Source: Alitibacter langaaensis DSM 22999 (GTDB lineage: Bacteria; Pseudomonadota; Gammaproteobacteria; Enterobacterales; Pasteurellaceae). Taken from it: a stretch of 64,000 bases of DNA. Shown in pieces: positions 38,957 to 50,384 of the stretch. How positions within the stretch are numbered: the stretch's first letter is position 1; each line of letters begins with the position of its first letter. The stretch lies in NCBI RefSeq assembly GCF_003096995.1, contig NZ_QENU01000001.1, positions 266,776 through 330,775 of the forward strand, read 5' to 3'. The position numbers and the translations under genes are program-made. Below the pieces are notes generated by a model that saw nothing but the letters and a program-made list of their open reading frames with translations, was not told where the DNA came from and ran no database searches.

Positions 38957-40255
38957 ATGGCAATGCAAATTTTGCTTTCAACAGAGCAAGCACCCGAATC
39001 TTGGGGAAAGAATGCGCTTTTGAGTTTTCGTGATGAGCAGGCAATTATTCATTTTTCATCAAAATCTGACCGCACTTTGCTACAAAAAGCGGCACGAAAA
39101 TTACGTGGGCAAGGCATTAATGATGTGGAATTGGTGGGAAATGATTGGACGCTAGAAAATTGTTGGGCGTTTTATCAAGGTTTCTACACCGCGAAACAAG
39201 ATTGGTCGGTGGAATTTCCTGAATTAGCGGAAGATCATGATGAATTATTGGCGCGTTTACAATGTGGTGATTTTGTGCGTGAAATCATTAATTTGTCATC
39301 GTCAGTGATTACGCCTCTCACCCTTGCCCAGCGCGGCGCAGCGTTTATTACTCAGCAAGCCGAGCAAGTTGGGCGAGAAAGTGCGGTCAAATTTGAGATT
39401 ATTTCTGGTGATGATTTGCGTGAACAAAACTACCAAGGCATTTGGAATGTGGGTAAAGGCTCGCATAATGTACCAGCGATGTTGCAATTAGACTTTAACC
39501 CAACGGGTGATGAAAATGCGCCAGTGCTTGCTTGTTTAGTCGGGAAAGGAATCACGTTTGACAGCGGTGGTTATAGCCTTAAACCAAGCAATAGTATGGA
39601 TAGCATGAAATCAGATATGGGCGGCGCAGCCTTATTAATTGGTGCCCTTGGTTTAGCCATTGCTCGAGGTTTATCGCAACGTGTGAAATTATTTTTATGT
39701 TGCGCAGAAAATATGGTGAGCAGCACTTCGTTTAAATTGGGCGATGTGATTACTTATCGCAATGGGGTAAGCGCTGAAATTATGAATACGGATGCCGAAG
39801 GGCGCTTGGTATTGGCCGATGGCTTAATTAGCGCAAGTGAGCAGAATGCTCAATTTATTTTAGATGCAGCCACCTTAACGGGAGCGGCAAAAGTGGCAGT
39901 AGGTAACGATTATCATTCGGTGCTCTCAATGGATAATGCGTTGGTCGCTGATTTATTTTCTGCTGCACAAGAAGAGAAAGAGCCATTTTGGCGTTTGCCA
40001 TTTGAAGAGTTTCATCGTGGGCAAATTGGCTCATCTTTTGCCGATATTTCGAATACATCTTCTGTGGCAATTAGCGCAGGTGCAAGTACCGCAACGGCGT
40101 TTTTATCGCATTTTGTTAAGGATTATCAACAAAATTGGCTGCATATTGATTGCTCAGCCACTTATCGCAAATCGCCAAGTGATTTATGGGCAACGGGGGC
40201 GACAGGCTTAGGCGTGCTCACCATCGCAAATTTATTATTGAGAAAAGGAGCTTAA
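38957..40255 (+). CDS. pepB: Aminopeptidase B (M17 leucyl aminopeptidase family)
   Basis: Cytoplasmic di-metal aminopeptidase; 432 residues. The metal-binding motifs are clear: [11 protein letters not shown], the Asp in K-S-D-M-G-G-A-A, and N-T-D-A-E-G-R. AAGGA precedes the ATG at 38957; Met3 is an alternative start. It marks the right edge of the polysaccharide locus. Two uptake signals lie inside it (39069 and 39379). ndk starts one base after its stop. Confidence 0.95.
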   Translation: MAMQILLSTEQAPESWGKNALLSFRDEQAIIHFSSKSDRTLLQKAARKLRGQGINDVELVGNDWTLENCWAFYQGFYTAKQDWSVEFPELAEDHDELLARLQCGDFVREIINLSSSVITPLTLAQRGAAFITQQAEQVGRESAVKFEIISGDDLREQNYQGIWNVGKGSHNVPAMLQLDFNPTGDENAPVLACLVGKGITFDSGGYSLKPSNSMDSMKSDMGGAALLIGALGLAIARGLSQRVKLFLCCAENMVSSTSFKLGDVITYRNGVSAEIMNTDAEGRLVLADGLISASEQNAQFILDAATLTGAAKVAVGNDYHSVLSMDNALVADLFSAAQEEKEPFWRLPFEEFHRGQIGSSFADISNTSSVAISAGASTATAFLSHFVKDYQQNWLHIDCSATYRKSPSDLWATGATGLGVLTIANLLLRKGA

Positions 40256-40256
40256 A

Positions 40257-40682
40257 ATGGCATTAGAACGCACATTATCCATTATAAAACCTGATGCGGC
40301 TGAGCGTAATTTAGTCGGGCGCATTTTATCTCGTTTTGAAGAAAATGGTTTCCGCATTGTTGCAATGAAAATGTTGCGCTTAAATCAAGCTCAAGCTGAG
40401 GGCTTTTATGCGGAACATCAAGGGAAAGAGTTTTTTGCGCCATTAGTTGAATATATGATGTCCGCGCCCATCGTGGTGCTTGTGTTGGAAAAAGAAAATG
40501 CGATAAAAGATTACCGCACTTTGATCGGCACAACAAACCCTGAAACGGCAGCAGAAGGGACTATTCGTAAAGAATTTGCGGAAAGTCAGCGCCGCAATTC
40601 GGTACATGGCTCTGATAGCGCAGAAAGTGCTGCACGAGAAATTGCTTATTTCTTTGTAGAAAGCGAAATTTCACCTCGTTAA
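40257..40682 (+). CDS. ndk: Nucleoside diphosphate kinase
   Basis: 141 residues. Moves the gamma-phosphate from ATP to NDPs through a phospho-His in N-S-V-H-G-S-D-S. The N-terminal I-I-K-P-D-A motif is present. It is coupled to pepB. An uptake signal lies at 40513. Confidence 0.97.
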   Translation: MALERTLSIIKPDAAERNLVGRILSRFEENGFRIVAMKMLRLNQAQAEGFYAEHQGKEFFAPLVEYMMSAPIVVLVLEKENAIKDYRTLIGTTNPETAAEGTIRKEFAESQRRNSVHGSDSAESAAREIAYFFVESEISPR

Positions 40683-40696
40683 AAATATCAAATAAG

Positions 40697-40719
40697 CCCT
40701 GTTGCTAAACAGGGTTTTT
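40697..40719 (+). terminator. Intrinsic terminator of pepB-ndk
   Basis: CCCTGTT-GCTA-AACAGGG followed by five T, 15 bases after the ndk stop. Confidence 0.92.
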
Positions 40720-40883
40720 CTCTAAATTCTGAATCATTTCGGTTTTATCTTTCCTAAAATCACTCATACGACACATCTCGAATTATTTTGCATGCTAGAA
40801 ATACTCTAAAGAGAAGTTTGATTTTTATCTTTTAAATTATTTCTTAGGAATAAATTTACAAATTTGTTGAATAAGTGTAGTAT

Positions 40884-40907
40884 AGCCGTCTATACGTCCA
40901 AACTAGA
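40884..40907 (+). promoter_or_regulatory. MetJ operator (met boxes) upstream of metK
   Basis: Consecutive 8-mers AGCCGTCT (7 of 8 to AGACGTCT) and ATACGTCC (6 of 8), then a poor third box, 19-42 bases before metK. The placement and tandem arrangement fit repression by MetJ with S-adenosylmethionine. No SAM riboswitch is seen. Confidence 0.6.
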
Positions 40908-40925
40908 CGAATTTAAGGAAAGAAA

Positions 40926-42077
40926 ATGTCAACATATTTATTTACTTCGGAATCTGTGTCTGAAGGTCATCCTGATAAAATTGCGGATCAGATTTCAGAT
41001 GCGGTATTAGATGAAATTTTAAAACAAGATCCCAAAGCCCGTGTTGCTTGCGAAACCTATGTTAAAACAGGTATGGCGTTGGTTGGTGGTGAGATCACCA
41101 CTTCAGCGTGGGTCGATATTGAAAATTTAACGCGCCAAGTCATCTGTGATATTGGTTATAAACACTCTGAAATGGGCTTTGATGGCAAATCATGTGCAGT
41201 ATTAAACGCCATCGGCAAACAATCGCAAGATATTAATCAAGGCGTAGATCGTGAAAATCCGCTCGATCAAGGGGCAGGCGACCAAGGGATTATGTTTGGT
41301 TATGCCACCAATGAAACGGAAGTATTAATGCCAGCGGCAATCACTTATGCGCACCGTTTAATGGAACGCCAAGCGCAAGTGCGTAAAAATGGTACATTAG
41401 ATTGGTTGCGCCCAGATGCGAAAAGTCAGCTAACGTTCAAATATGAAGATAACAAAATTGTGGGAATTGATGCCGTGGTGCTTTCAACCCAACACGCCGA
41501 GCATGTGATCCAGAAAGACGTGCATGAAGGTGTAATGGAAGAAATTATCAAGCCAGTATTGCCTGCAAAATGGTTAGATAAAGACACCAAATATTTTATT
41601 AACCCAACAGGGCGTTTTGTGATTGGTGGCCCAATGGGGGATTGCGGTTTAACAGGGCGTAAAATCATTGTGGATACTTACGGCGGTGCAGCGCGTCATG
41701 GCGGTGGGGCATTTTCTGGTAAAGACCCTTCAAAAGTGGATCGTTCAGCTGCCTATGCTGCACGTTATGTTGCCAAAAATATTGTAGCCGCGGGCTTGGC
41801 AGATCGTTGTGAAATCCAACTTTCTTACGCCATTGGCGTGGCAGAACCAACTTCGATCATGGTGGAAACCTTTGGTACTGGCAAAGTCGCGAATGAATTA
41901 TTAGTGGCATTGGTGCGAGAACATTTTGATTTACGCCCATACGGTTTAATCAAAATGTTAGATTTAATCCAGCCGATTTATCGTGAAACTGCCGCTTATG
42001 GGCATTTCGGTCGCGAACAATTCCCTTGGGAAAAAATTGATCGCGCCGCAGATCTACGTTCTGCCGCAGGTTTGTAG
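40926..42077 (+). CDS. metK: S-adenosylmethionine synthase
   Basis: Makes S-adenosylmethionine from methionine and ATP. 383 residues. Motifs: [20 protein letters not shown] and the Lys-containing loop [21 protein letters not shown] lies ~7 bases before the ATG. It is preceded by MetJ-type boxes. It has no uptake signal. Confidence 0.98.
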   Translation: MSTYLFTSESVSEGHPDKIADQISDAVLDEILKQDPKARVACETYVKTGMALVGGEITTSAWVDIENLTRQVICDIGYKHSEMGFDGKSCAVLNAIGKQSQDINQGVDRENPLDQGAGDQGIMFGYATNETEVLMPAAITYAHRLMERQAQVRKNGTLDWLRPDAKSQLTFKYEDNKIVGIDAVVLSTQHAEHVIQKDVHEGVMEEIIKPVLPAKWLDKDTKYFINPTGRFVIGGPMGDCGLTGRKIIVDTYGGAARHGGGAFSGKDPSKVDRSAAYAARYVAKNIVAAGLADRCEIQLSYAIGVAEPTSIMVETFGTGKVANELLVALVREHFDLRPYGLIKMLDLIQPIYRETAAYGHFGREQFPWEKIDRAADLRSAAGL

Positions 42078-42148
42078 AATTTTATTCTTGTCTTTTATTT
42101 ATGGCGTACGTCTGATACACAATTTTGGGCGTGCGCCTTTGTTATATT

Positions 42149-42655
42149 ATGGATACCCAGCCTAATTTCCGCCAATTAAAAATGCAAGTGCAACGGCGTT
42201 TAACCGCTTGTTTGCAAAAAACTGAACAATTTTTTGACCGCACTTTTTCGATGCCGAGCGTGAGTTATGATATCCGAGGCGTGAAAGCCGGTGTTGCCTA
42301 TTTGCAACAAAACTCAATAAAATTTAACCGCACTTTATTGTTGGAAAATCCAGAAGATTTTATTCGCCAAGTGGTTCCTCATGAATTGGCACATTTAGTG
42401 GTATATCAAGTATTTGGGCGCGTAAAACCTCACGGAAAAGAGTGGAAAGCGGTGATGGAGCAAATCTTTCAGTTGCCAGCAGAAACTTGCCATCAGTTTG
42501 ATGTGGAATCGGTGCTGGGAACAACATTTTTATATCGTTGCCATTGCCAACAATATCAATTATCTGTTCGCCGCCATAATCGTATTCAGCGTGAAAATGC
42601 GGTGTATTTATGCCGTAAATGTAAGACAAAGTTGGTGGCAGTTAATGAAAATTAA
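42149..42655 (+). CDS. sprT: SprT-family zinc metalloprotease-like protein
   Basis: 168 residues from the ATG at 42149; an in-frame TTG upstream is unlikely. The zinc-protease motif H-E-L-A-H is at 78-82, with the third ligand in the following H-G-x-x-W. A C-terminal zinc ribbon has C-H-C-Q and C-R-K-C pairs. The metK-sprT order is common in gamma-proteobacteria. It holds two uptake signals close together (42237 and 42327). Confidence 0.92.
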   Translation: MDTQPNFRQLKMQVQRRLTACLQKTEQFFDRTFSMPSVSYDIRGVKAGVAYLQQNSIKFNRTLLLENPEDFIRQVVPHELAHLVVYQVFGRVKPHGKEWKAVMEQIFQLPAETCHQFDVESVLGTTFLYRCHCQQYQLSVRRHNRIQRENAVYLCRKCKTKLVAVNEN

Positions 42656-42723
42656 TTGTGAACAACAAAAATTGTTGTGTTACAATCCATTCGATTCTTA
42701 AACATCAACATTAGGAGTTATCC

Positions 42724-43314
42724 ATGAAAAAAACAGCATTAGCAATTCTATTAGGCGCTTTAACATTTTCAACTATAGCAAGTGCAAATTGGTATGCCGA
42801 AGGTAATCTTGGCTATTCAAAATTAAAAACTTCAGGAGACGTTGATAAACTCAGCGATAGTTCATTTTCTCCAAGCATCGCTATTGGTTATAAAATTAAC
42901 GATTGGCGTTTTGCTGTCGATTATACTTATTACGGTAAAATGGACGAGCAAGTATATAGCTTTACATTAGGTAGTTATCACGCCCATCGTAATGATAAAA
43001 TTAAAGCTTATGGGCTAGGTTTTTCTGCTTATTATGATTTCGATCTTAACTCGGCATTAAAACCTTATGTTGGTGTTCGTATTGCATCAAACCATGTAAA
43101 ATGGGAGAATAATTATGAGGACACAGCTGGTCAGACTGAATATGACAGCGATAGTGAAACGAAATTCGGCTATGGTGCTGTAATTGGTGCAACTTATAAT
43201 TTGGCTCCACATTGGGATTTAAATGTGGCAGCAGAGTATAACCGTATCGCTAAATTTGAAAATGCAAAAATTAACCAATACGGTGCTAAAGCAGGTATTC
43301 GTTATACTTTCTAA
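42724..43314 (+). CDS. Opacity-family outer-membrane beta-barrel protein
   Basis: 196 residues. Signal peptide 1-21 ending in A-S-A-N. The mature part alternates into about eight amphipathic strands, with the porin-like Y-V-G-V-R-I-A and a terminal Phe (R-Y-T-F), as in Opa/OmpX-like proteins. Probably an adhesin or surface barrel; the ligand is unknown. A promoter probably lies in the 68-bp gap upstream. No simple sequence repeat that would cause phase variation is seen. Confidence 0.88.
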   Translation: MKKTALAILLGALTFSTIASANWYAEGNLGYSKLKTSGDVDKLSDSSFSPSIAIGYKINDWRFAVDYTYYGKMDEQVYSFTLGSYHAHRNDKIKAYGLGFSAYYDFDLNSALKPYVGVRIASNHVKWENNYEDTAGQTEYDSDSETKFGYGAVIGATYNLAPHWDLNVAAEYNRIAKFENAKINQYGAKAGIRYTF

Positions 43315-43332
43315 TGGTTAACCCCCAATAAG

Positions 43333-43358
43333 TGCGGCTAAATTTAGCCGCATTTTTT
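43333..43358 (+). terminator. Intrinsic terminator after the opacity-family gene
   Basis: TGCGGCT / AGCCGCA stem with an AAATTT loop, then six T. The left arm is a near-miss uptake signal (AAGTGCGGC). Confidence 0.88.
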
Positions 43359-43534
43359 ATGCCTATCATCTCTTGAAATTCTTGGTTTCATTCTTATTTA
43401 TAGTGATATCATTTTATTCGTAGCACTGGATTATGGCTGATACTCGACCATATATTTATTGAGATTGAAATATCGCCGTGCTACGGAAGTATCGTATTTG
43501 ATTTATTCATATCATTTTGTTTAAGGATAGAAAA

Positions 43535-45418
43535 ATGAGCAATAATGCACAAACATTAGGATTTCAAACAGAAGTAAAACAACTTTTGCAATTAATGATT
43601 CATTCTCTTTATTCCAATAAAGAGATTTTTTTGCGTGAATTGATCTCCAATGCTTCTGATGCTGCAGACAAATTGCGTTTCAAAGCATTGTCTGCGCCAG
43701 AGCTTTATGAAGGCGATGGCGATTTAAAAGTGCGCATTAGTTTTGATGAGAAAAAAGGGACAATTACGATTTCGGATAATGGCATCGGGATGAATCGTGA
43801 GCAAGCTATGGCACATTTGGGAACGATTGCCAAATCTGGAACAAAAGAATTTTTAACCGCACTTGGTTCTGAACAAGCGAAAGATAGCCAATTAATCGGG
43901 CAATTTGGTGTGGGCTTTTATTCGGCATTTATCGTGGCAGATAAAGTGGAAGTGCGCAGCCGTGCAGCAGGGGAAAGCGCAGATAAAGGCGTGCTTTGGT
44001 CATCTATGGGCGAAGGCGAATATTCTGTTGAAGATATTGAGAAAAAAACGCGCGGTACCGAAATCACTTTATTCTTACGCGAAGATGAAAAAGAGTTTTT
44101 AAATGAATGGCGTTTGCGTGAAGTGATTAGCAAATATTCCGATCACATTGGCTTGCCTGTGGAAATTCTCACGAAAGAATACGATGATGATGGCAAAGAA
44201 ACGGGCGTAAAATGGGAAAAAATCAACAAAGCCCAAGCCCTTTGGACGCGCGCAAAAGGCGAAATTTCTGAAGATGAATATAAAGAGTTTTATAAACATA
44301 TCAGCCATGATTTTGCGGATCCGCTCACTTGGGCGCATAACAAAGTAGAGGGCAATCAAGAATATACCAGCCTTTTATATGTGCCGTCTAAAGCACCGTG
44401 GGATTTATTTAACCGAGAACAGCAACATGGTTTAAAACTTTATGTGCAACGTGTTTTCATTATGGATGATGCGGAAGTCTTTATGCCGAATTATCTGCGT
44501 TTTATGCGCGGCTTGCTAGATAGCAATGATTTGCCATTGAATGTTTCTCGTGAAATCTTGCAAGACAATAAAATCACCGCTGCATTGCGCAAAGCATTGA
44601 CCAAACGTTCATTGCAAATGCTTGAAAAAATGGCGCAAGATGAACCTGAAAAATATCAAAATTTCTGGAAAGAATTTGGTTTAGTGCTGAAAGAAGGTGT
44701 GGGCGAGGATTTTGCAAACCGTGAGCAAATCGCAAAATTATATCGTTTCGCTTCAACCAAAACCGAAAGCAGCGAACAAACGCTTTCTTTAGCAGATTAT
44801 ATTGCTCGTATGCAAGAAGGGCAAAAAGCCATTTATTACATCACTGCAGATAGCTACATTGCGGCAAAAAATAGTCCGCATTTAGAAATGTTCAATAAAA
44901 AAGACATTGAAGTGCTGCTTCTTTCCGATCGCATTGATGAATGGATGCTAAGCTATTTAACCGAATTTGACGGCAAACCGCTACAATCTATCACCAAAGC
45001 GGATATTGATTTAGGGGATTTGGCAGATAAACAAGAAGATACGCAAAAAGCGCAAGATGAAGCGCTCGCACCTTTTGTTGGACGCGTGAAAACGTTACTC
45101 GGTGATCGTGTGAAAGATGTGCGCATTACCCATCGTTTAACGGATACGCCAGCCGTGGTTTCAACAGATAATGACCAAATGACCACGCAAATGGCAAAAT
45201 TATTTGCGATGAGCGGACAACCCGTGCCAGAAGTCAAATATACTTTTGAGCTTAATCCTGAACATTCATTGGTGAAAAAAGTAGCAGATTTAACAGACGA
45301 AAGTAAATTTGCTAACTGGGTGGAATTATTGCTCGAACAAGCAATGCTCTCAGAACGCGGCACGTTAGAAAATCCAACAGCCTTTATTAAACGTGTGAAT
45401 AGCTTGCTCGCAAGTTAG
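43535..45418 (+). CDS. htpG: Molecular chaperone HtpG (Hsp90)
   Basis: 627 residues from the ATG at 43535, preceded by AAGGAT. The GHKL ATP-binding motifs ([25 protein letters not shown]) lie in the N-terminal domain, followed by the middle and dimerisation domains. An earlier in-frame ATG at 43517 lacks a ribosome site. I see no convincing heat-shock promoter. An uptake signal lies at 43856. Confidence 0.97.
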   Translation: MSNNAQTLGFQTEVKQLLQLMIHSLYSNKEIFLRELISNASDAADKLRFKALSAPELYEGDGDLKVRISFDEKKGTITISDNGIGMNREQAMAHLGTIAKSGTKEFLTALGSEQAKDSQLIGQFGVGFYSAFIVADKVEVRSRAAGESADKGVLWSSMGEGEYSVEDIEKKTRGTEITLFLREDEKEFLNEWRLREVISKYSDHIGLPVEILTKEYDDDGKETGVKWEKINKAQALWTRAKGEISEDEYKEFYKHISHDFADPLTWAHNKVEGNQEYTSLLYVPSKAPWDLFNREQQHGLKLYVQRVFIMDDAEVFMPNYLRFMRGLLDSNDLPLNVSREILQDNKITAALRKALTKRSLQMLEKMAQDEPEKYQNFWKEFGLVLKEGVGEDFANREQIAKLYRFASTKTESSEQTLSLADYIARMQEGQKAIYYITADSYIAAKNSPHLEMFNKKDIEVLLLSDRIDEWMLSYLTEFDGKPLQSITKADIDLGDLADKQEDTQKAQDEALAPFVGRVKTLLGDRVKDVRITHRLTDTPAVVSTDNDQMTTQMAKLFAMSGQPVPEVKYTFELNPEHSLVKKVADLTDESKFANWVELLLEQAMLSERGTLENPTAFIKRVNSLLAS

Positions 45419-45432
45419 ATTTAATGCAAAAT

Positions 45433-45482
45433 ATGACCGCACTTTGGGCGCAAATTTTATGCCAAAAGTGCGGTCATTTTTT
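45433..45482 (+). terminator. Terminator of htpG made from inverted uptake signals
   Basis: A perfect 13-bp stem (ATGACCGCACTTT / AAAGTGCGGTCAT) with a 19-base loop, then six T. It holds one uptake signal in each orientation (45436 and 45466). Confidence 0.9.
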
Positions 45483-45637
45483 ATGAAATTTTTTATAGCG
45501 AATGTGCAATCGCTGGCGTAGAAAATCATAAGAAAATAAATTGAAGAGCTGTGCCAAACGCAGTAACAATTAACAAACTCAAAATCTCAAATGCGAGCTG
45601 AACCAAATGGTTTAAGCAGCTTGCGTCAAACGAAATT

Positions 45638-46363
45638 ATGGCGTGCTTTATTGCTTGGGGCAACACTCATCAGCCTTATTCTTTCGCTGATATCCCCGTT
45701 GAATTCCTTACTCAGAAATTACGTGCAGAGCCAACAGGCAATGCGCGCGTTTTGCAACGTCATCAGTGCCGCCAATTAGTCCATTTTCTTCTGTGGCAAT
45801 TATGTAAAATTGCGCAAATTCCCACCGCACTTTTAGCGCAAATTTATCGTACGGAAAGTGGCCGCCCTCAATTTCCCGTTGAACACATTGATTTTAATAT
45901 TGCCCATTCGGATGATTGGGTCGCAGTGATCCTAAATGTGAATGAACAGGGTTCTCGTGCGGAAACTGCCGTTGGGATTGATATTGAATTTCCAAAAAGA
46001 ACGCGAAATTTCACCGCACTTTTAACCCATTTTGCGGCAGAAAATGAACTCAGCTGGTTTGCGCAACAGAGCAACCCAGAAACGAGCTTTTATCGTATTT
46101 GGTGTTTGCGTGAAGCGGTGCTGAAATCACAAGGCGTTGGCATCGTGAAATTATCTGAAGTGATGCACGATCCTGAGCGTCTTCGGTTATCTTCTGATTA
46201 TTGCCCAGCAGGCCAACTGTTTTTTAGTGATGAATTGCCTTTTTATCTCGCGGCATTTGCGGCAGGTGATGCCTTGGAAAATGTGCAATGTTTTCACTGG
46301 AAAGAGAAGCAGCTTTGCTCAATAAGCCTAAAAAGTGCGGTCAAATATCAGGTTAATTTTTAA
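45638..46363 (+). CDS. 4'-phosphopantetheinyl transferase superfamily protein
   Basis: 241 residues. Moves phosphopantetheine from CoA to a carrier-protein serine. The Mg-binding G-I-D-I-E and the R-E-A-V-L-K-S-Q-G signature mark the Sfp/AcpT type. The ribosome site before the ATG at 45638 is weak. The target is unknown; no polyketide or peptide synthetase lies in the window. Three uptake signals lie in the gene (45824, 46013, 46333). Confidence 0.88.
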   Translation: MACFIAWGNTHQPYSFADIPVEFLTQKLRAEPTGNARVLQRHQCRQLVHFLLWQLCKIAQIPTALLAQIYRTESGRPQFPVEHIDFNIAHSDDWVAVILNVNEQGSRAETAVGIDIEFPKRTRNFTALLTHFAAENELSWFAQQSNPETSFYRIWCLREAVLKSQGVGIVKLSEVMHDPERLRLSSDYCPAGQLFFSDELPFYLAAFAAGDALENVQCFHWKEKQLCSISLKSAVKYQVNF

Positions 46364-46472
46364 CGCAATAAGCAAAAAATTTGTGATGAAATTCAAATTT
46401 TTCAAAATCAATGACAACGTGCAGCAAAATTTTTAGTACTATACCAACTGGATTTTTTACTCGGGATACATT

Positions 46473-47096
46473 ATGTCTGAAATTACACAATTTACCCAAA
46501 ATGATATTGAAATCATCAAAGATGAAAGCCTATACAAAGGCTTTTTCAATATGCGCAAAATACACTTTCGTCACAAATTATTCGCTGGTGGCTGGAGTGG
46601 CGAAGTAACGAGAGAATTATTAGTCAAGGGGGCTGCTTCTGCGGTAATCGCCTACGATCCGAAATTAGATAGCGTGATTTTGGTCGAACAAGTGCGCATT
46701 GGCGCTTACGATCCGAAATTACCCAATTCACCTTGGTTATTTGAATTGATTGCTGGCATGGTCGAAGAGGGCGAAACCCCAGAGAATGTGGCTTTGCGTG
46801 AAAGCGTGGAAGAAGCGGGGGTTACCGTAGAAAATTTACAGCATGCGTTAAGCGTATGGGACAGCCCGGGAGGCGTGTTAGAGCGCATTCACTTATTCGC
46901 AGGAAAAGTGGATAGCACTCAGGCGAAAGGATTGCATGGTTTAGCCGAAGAACATGAAGATATTCGTGTTCACGTTGTGAGTCGAGATACGGCTTATCAA
47001 TGGATGCAGCAAGGCAAAATTGATAATGGCATTGCCGTGATGGGCTTGCAATGGTTGCAACTCAATTATCAACAATTGCAACGTGAATGGCTGTAA
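46473..47096 (+). CDS. nudF: ADP-ribose pyrophosphatase (Nudix)
   Basis: 207 residues. The Nudix box G-x5-E-x7-R-E-x2-E-E-x-G is complete (G-M-V-E-E-G-E-T-P ... R-E-S-V-E-E-A-G). The N-terminal extension is typical of the ADP-ribose pyrophosphatase group. It lies just before cpdA, as in E. coli. Confidence 0.92.
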   Translation: MSEITQFTQNDIEIIKDESLYKGFFNMRKIHFRHKLFAGGWSGEVTRELLVKGAASAVIAYDPKLDSVILVEQVRIGAYDPKLPNSPWLFELIAGMVEEGETPENVALRESVEEAGVTVENLQHALSVWDSPGGVLERIHLFAGKVDSTQAKGLHGLAEEHEDIRVHVVSRDTAYQWMQQGKIDNGIAVMGLQWLQLNYQQLQREWL

Positions 47097-47233
47097 TTTT
47101 TTGAACTGTACAAAATTGCACCAAAATATTGAGAAAAATTAGATCTTTGTCGCATTTTTACTTTTTGTTTAATGAAAATATTTTTTGAATTAGTAAGCTT
47201 TGGGATAGTTTAGATATTGATTAGGGGCTGATT

Positions 47234-48064
47234 GTGACTAACACCTATATTTATAGTTCTGATATTGATGTGGTACGTCTGGTTCAAGTCACTGATCCTC
47301 ATTTATTCAAGGATGAAAGTGGCGAACTGCTCGGGATCAACACCTTAGCAAGTTTTAATCAGGTACTCACAGAAATTCAAGCAAGTGATTTTGCTTTTGA
47401 TTTGGTATTGGCGACGGGAGATTTGGTTCAAGATAGCAGTGATGAAGGCTATCTTAGTTTCGCTGAACGTATTAATACATTAAATAAACCCGTGTTTTGG
47501 ATTCCCGGAAATCATGATTTCCAGCCCAAGATGGAATCTTTTTTAACGGAGCAATATGGTCATCTGTGTACCAAGAAACATTTATTGTTAGACAACAAAT
47601 GGCAAATCTTGATGCTAGATAGCCAAGTATTTGGCGTGCCCCATGGAAAACTCGGACAGTATCAGCTCGATTGGTTAGCGGATCGATTGAAAGAATATCC
47701 AGAGCGTTACAGCTTAATTGTGCTACACCACCATATTCTTTCCACCAATTCAGCGTGGTTGGATCAACATAATCTGCGCAATTCGGAAGAATTAGCACAA
47801 ACCCTTGCGCCATTTAGCAATGTAAAAGGCATTTTGCATGGGCATATTCATCAACAAGTGGACGCCACTTGGAATGGCTATACGCTGATGTCCACGCCTT
47901 CCACTTGCGTACAATTTAAGCCCGATTGCAATAGTTTCACTTTGGATACATTGCAGCCTGGTTGGCGTGAAATTGAGCTGCACAGCAATGGCGAAATTGT
48001 GACGCGAGTTAAGCGGATTGAACAGGCCTCATTTTTGCCAAATACACAAGAAGATGGCTATTAA
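47234..48064 (+). CDS. cpdA: 3',5'-cyclic-AMP phosphodiesterase
   Basis: 276 residues with a GTG start and AGGGG seven bases upstream. Class III phosphodiesterase metal motifs: T-D-P-H-L-F, G-D-L-V-Q-D, G-N-H-D, H-H-H and G-H-I-H. It lowers cAMP and so dampens CRP signalling. In this window that could affect the CRP-like sites before the sulfatase and manX. Confidence 0.94.
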   Translation: MTNTYIYSSDIDVVRLVQVTDPHLFKDESGELLGINTLASFNQVLTEIQASDFAFDLVLATGDLVQDSSDEGYLSFAERINTLNKPVFWIPGNHDFQPKMESFLTEQYGHLCTKKHLLLDNKWQILMLDSQVFGVPHGKLGQYQLDWLADRLKEYPERYSLIVLHHHILSTNSAWLDQHNLRNSEELAQTLAPFSNVKGILHGHIHQQVDATWNGYTLMSTPSTCVQFKPDCNSFTLDTLQPGWREIELHSNGEIVTRVKRIEQASFLPNTQEDGY

Positions 48065-48263
48065 ATCCCCAAAAGTGCGGTCAATTTTTAACAAGTTTTT
48101 ATTCAATCAAAGCTGGCATAGACCAGCTTTTTTAGTTTTATTGATCTAGTTCAAATTTCTATGAATTTAATCCTAAAGAGTTATGCGTTAATCGGCGTTA
48201 ATGTTTATGCGAAAAGCAAAGCTTGTGCTAAAATTCAACCACTCAAAATAGCCTGAGATCTTT

Positions 48264-48902
48264 ATGTCTGCTCAACTTGAAATCGAACAGCTTGCGTGTC
48301 AGCGTGGCGATAAAATTTTATTTACTGACTTAAATTTAACCTTTAAGTCGGGCGATTTCGTGCAAATTGAAGGGCATAACGGCATTGGCAAAACCAGTTT
48401 ATTGCGCATTATTGCAGGCCTTGCTTCCCCATTGCGTGGGAAAGTGCGGTGGAATTCGGAAGAGATTTTCGACCAGCGTGAAACATTTCATTATGATTTG
48501 CTTTATTTAGGGCATCAATCGGGCATTAAACCTGAGCTCACGGCATGGGAAAATTTAAAATTTTTACAGCGCATCAGCCATAGTGTGCAAGGCGATGAGA
48601 TTGTGTGGCAAGCTTTAGAACAAGTCTGGCTGTTAGGGCGAGAAGATTTGCCTGCCAGTCAACTTTCAGCGGGGCAACAAAAACGGATCGCCTTGGCGCG
48701 TTTGTGGTTATCACAAGCGCCGTTGTGGATCTTAGATGAGCCTTTTAACGCCATTGATAAAAATGGTGTACAAGTGCTAACGCGTCATTTGGAACAGCAT
48801 ACAGCACAAGGTGGCATTGTGATTTTAACAAGCCACCAAGAAGTGCCGAGTGAACGTCTTCATAAAGTGCGGTTAGATCAATTTAAGTTTTTAGAATCAT
48901 GA
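48264..48902 (+). CDS. ccmA: Heme exporter ATP-binding protein CcmA
   Basis: 212-residue ABC ATPase. Walker [10 protein letters not shown], the signature L-S-A-G-Q-Q-K-R, and Walker B L-W-I-L-D-E-P-F are all present. With CcmB/C/D it releases holo-CcmE for c-type cytochrome maturation. It overlaps ccmB by 4 bases and starts the ccm operon. Uptake signals lie at 48442 and 48865. Confidence 0.96.
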   Translation: MSAQLEIEQLACQRGDKILFTDLNLTFKSGDFVQIEGHNGIGKTSLLRIIAGLASPLRGKVRWNSEEIFDQRETFHYDLLYLGHQSGIKPELTAWENLKFLQRISHSVQGDEIVWQALEQVWLLGREDLPASQLSAGQQKRIALARLWLSQAPLWILDEPFNAIDKNGVQVLTRHLEQHTAQGGIVILTSHQEVPSERLHKVRLDQFKFLES

Positions 48903-49564
48903 TATTTTTAGATATTATTCAACGTGAGTTACGCATTGCGATGCGAAAACAAGCTGAGATCTTAAACCCATTGTGGTTCTTTTTGATCGTGATTACGCTG
49001 TTTCCGCTTGTGGTGGGACCCGATCCTAATTTATTAGGGAAAATTGCCGGTGGCGTAGCTTGGGTCGCGGCGTTGTTATCCGCTTTGTTATCTTTTGAGC
49101 GATTGTTCCGTGATGATTATATTGACGGCTCTTTAGAGCAGCTGATGTTGACGGCACAGCCTTTGCCGCTGACGGCTTTAGCAAAAGTGACGGCGCATTG
49201 GCTATTAACAGGCGTTCCCTTGATTTTACTCTCGCCGATTGCCGCTTTATTACTTTCCTTAGAGATTGAAATTTGGTGGGCATTAGTTTTAACGTTGTTG
49301 ATCGGCACGCCTATTCTCAGTTGCATTGGCGCGATTGGCGTGGCATTAACGGTGGGCTTGCGTAAAGGCGGTGTGCTATTGAGTTTAATTATTTTACCGT
49401 TGTTTATTCCCGTGCTGATCTTTTCTGCTTCGGTGCTGGATGCGGCAACATTACATTTACCTTATGGCGGCCAGCTCGCCATTTTAGGTGCGATTTTAGC
49501 GGCTGCTATTACGTTATCGCCTTTTGCGATTGCGGCAGCGTTACGAATTTCTGTTGATAACTAA
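48899..49564 (+). CDS. ccmB: Heme exporter permease CcmB
   Basis: 221 residues, six transmembrane helices, family start [10 protein letters not shown]. Membrane partner of CcmA. Starts inside the end of ccmA (ATGA overlap). Confidence 0.96.
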   Translation: MIFLDIIQRELRIAMRKQAEILNPLWFFLIVITLFPLVVGPDPNLLGKIAGGVAWVAALLSALLSFERLFRDDYIDGSLEQLMLTAQPLPLTALAKVTAHWLLTGVPLILLSPIAALLLSLEIEIWWALVLTLLIGTPILSCIGAIGVALTVGLRKGGVLLSLIILPLFIPVLIFSASVLDAATLHLPYGGQLAILGAILAAAITLSPFAIAAALRISVDN

Positions 49565-49582
49565 TTCACAAGGATTGATAGT

Positions 49583-50317
49583 ATGTGGAAATGGTTGCAT
49601 CCCTATGCCAAACCCGAAACCCAATATCGCTTATGCGGTAAATTTATTCCTTTTTTCGCTATTTTGACCGCACTTTTGTTGGGCGCGGGCATCGTTTGGG
49701 GCTTGGCATTCGCCCCCGCAGATTATCAACAAGGGAATAGTTTCCGTATTATGTATGTGCATGTGCCATCGGCAATTTGGTCAATGACGGTATATGGCTC
49801 TATGGCGGTGGCTGCTTTGATTGGTTTGGTTTGGCAAATTAAATACGCCCATTTGTCGGTTATCGCCATGGCGCCTATTGGTGCAGTGTTTACCTTTTTA
49901 GCCTTAGTCACAGGGGCGATTTGGGGCAAACCCATGTGGGGAACGTGGTGGGTGTGGGATGCCCGCTTAACCGCAGAATTAATCTTATTTTTCTTATATT
50001 TAGGTGTGATGGCATTGTATTCGGCTTTTTCCGATCGCACAAAAGGCATGAAAGCCGCTGCGGTATTATGTGTTGTTGGCGTGATTAATTTACCGATCAT
50101 TCACTTTTCTGTAGAATGGTGGAATACCTTGCACCAAGGCGCAAGTATTACTAAATTTGAGAAACCGTCAATTGCCACGCCAATGCTAATTCCATTGATT
50201 CTTAGTATTTTCGGCTTTATGTGTTTAACCATTTGGCTCAGCTTGGTTCGTTATCGCAATACGTTATTGCGCGAAGATATGAAACGCCCTTGGGTAAAAG
50301 AGCTGGCAAATGGCTAG
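49583..50317 (+). CDS. ccmC: Heme transporter/handling protein CcmC
   Basis: 244 residues, six transmembrane helices. The Trp-rich heme-handling motif W-G-T-W-W-V-W-D is present, with conserved His residues on either side. It loads heme onto CcmE in the periplasm. 18 bases after ccmB. An uptake signal lies near its start (49667). Confidence 0.97.
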   Translation: MWKWLHPYAKPETQYRLCGKFIPFFAILTALLLGAGIVWGLAFAPADYQQGNSFRIMYVHVPSAIWSMTVYGSMAVAALIGLVWQIKYAHLSVIAMAPIGAVFTFLALVTGAIWGKPMWGTWWVWDARLTAELILFFLYLGVMALYSAFSDRTKGMKAAAVLCVVGVINLPIIHFSVEWWNTLHQGASITKFEKPSIATPMLIPLILSIFGFMCLTIWLSLVRYRNTLLREDMKRPWVKELANG

Positions 50318-50384
50318 TTGCTCATTGCTAGTTATTGATTAAGAGAAAAGTGCGGTCAGAATTTTAATTTTTTTGGAGATAAAT

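Noticed and set aside
40720..40925. SAM riboswitch before metK
   Set aside because: No conserved riboswitch stem pattern is seen; met boxes explain the control better.
45591..45779. Small open frame before the phosphopantetheinyl transferase
   Set aside because: It overlaps the real gene in another frame and has no family signal.
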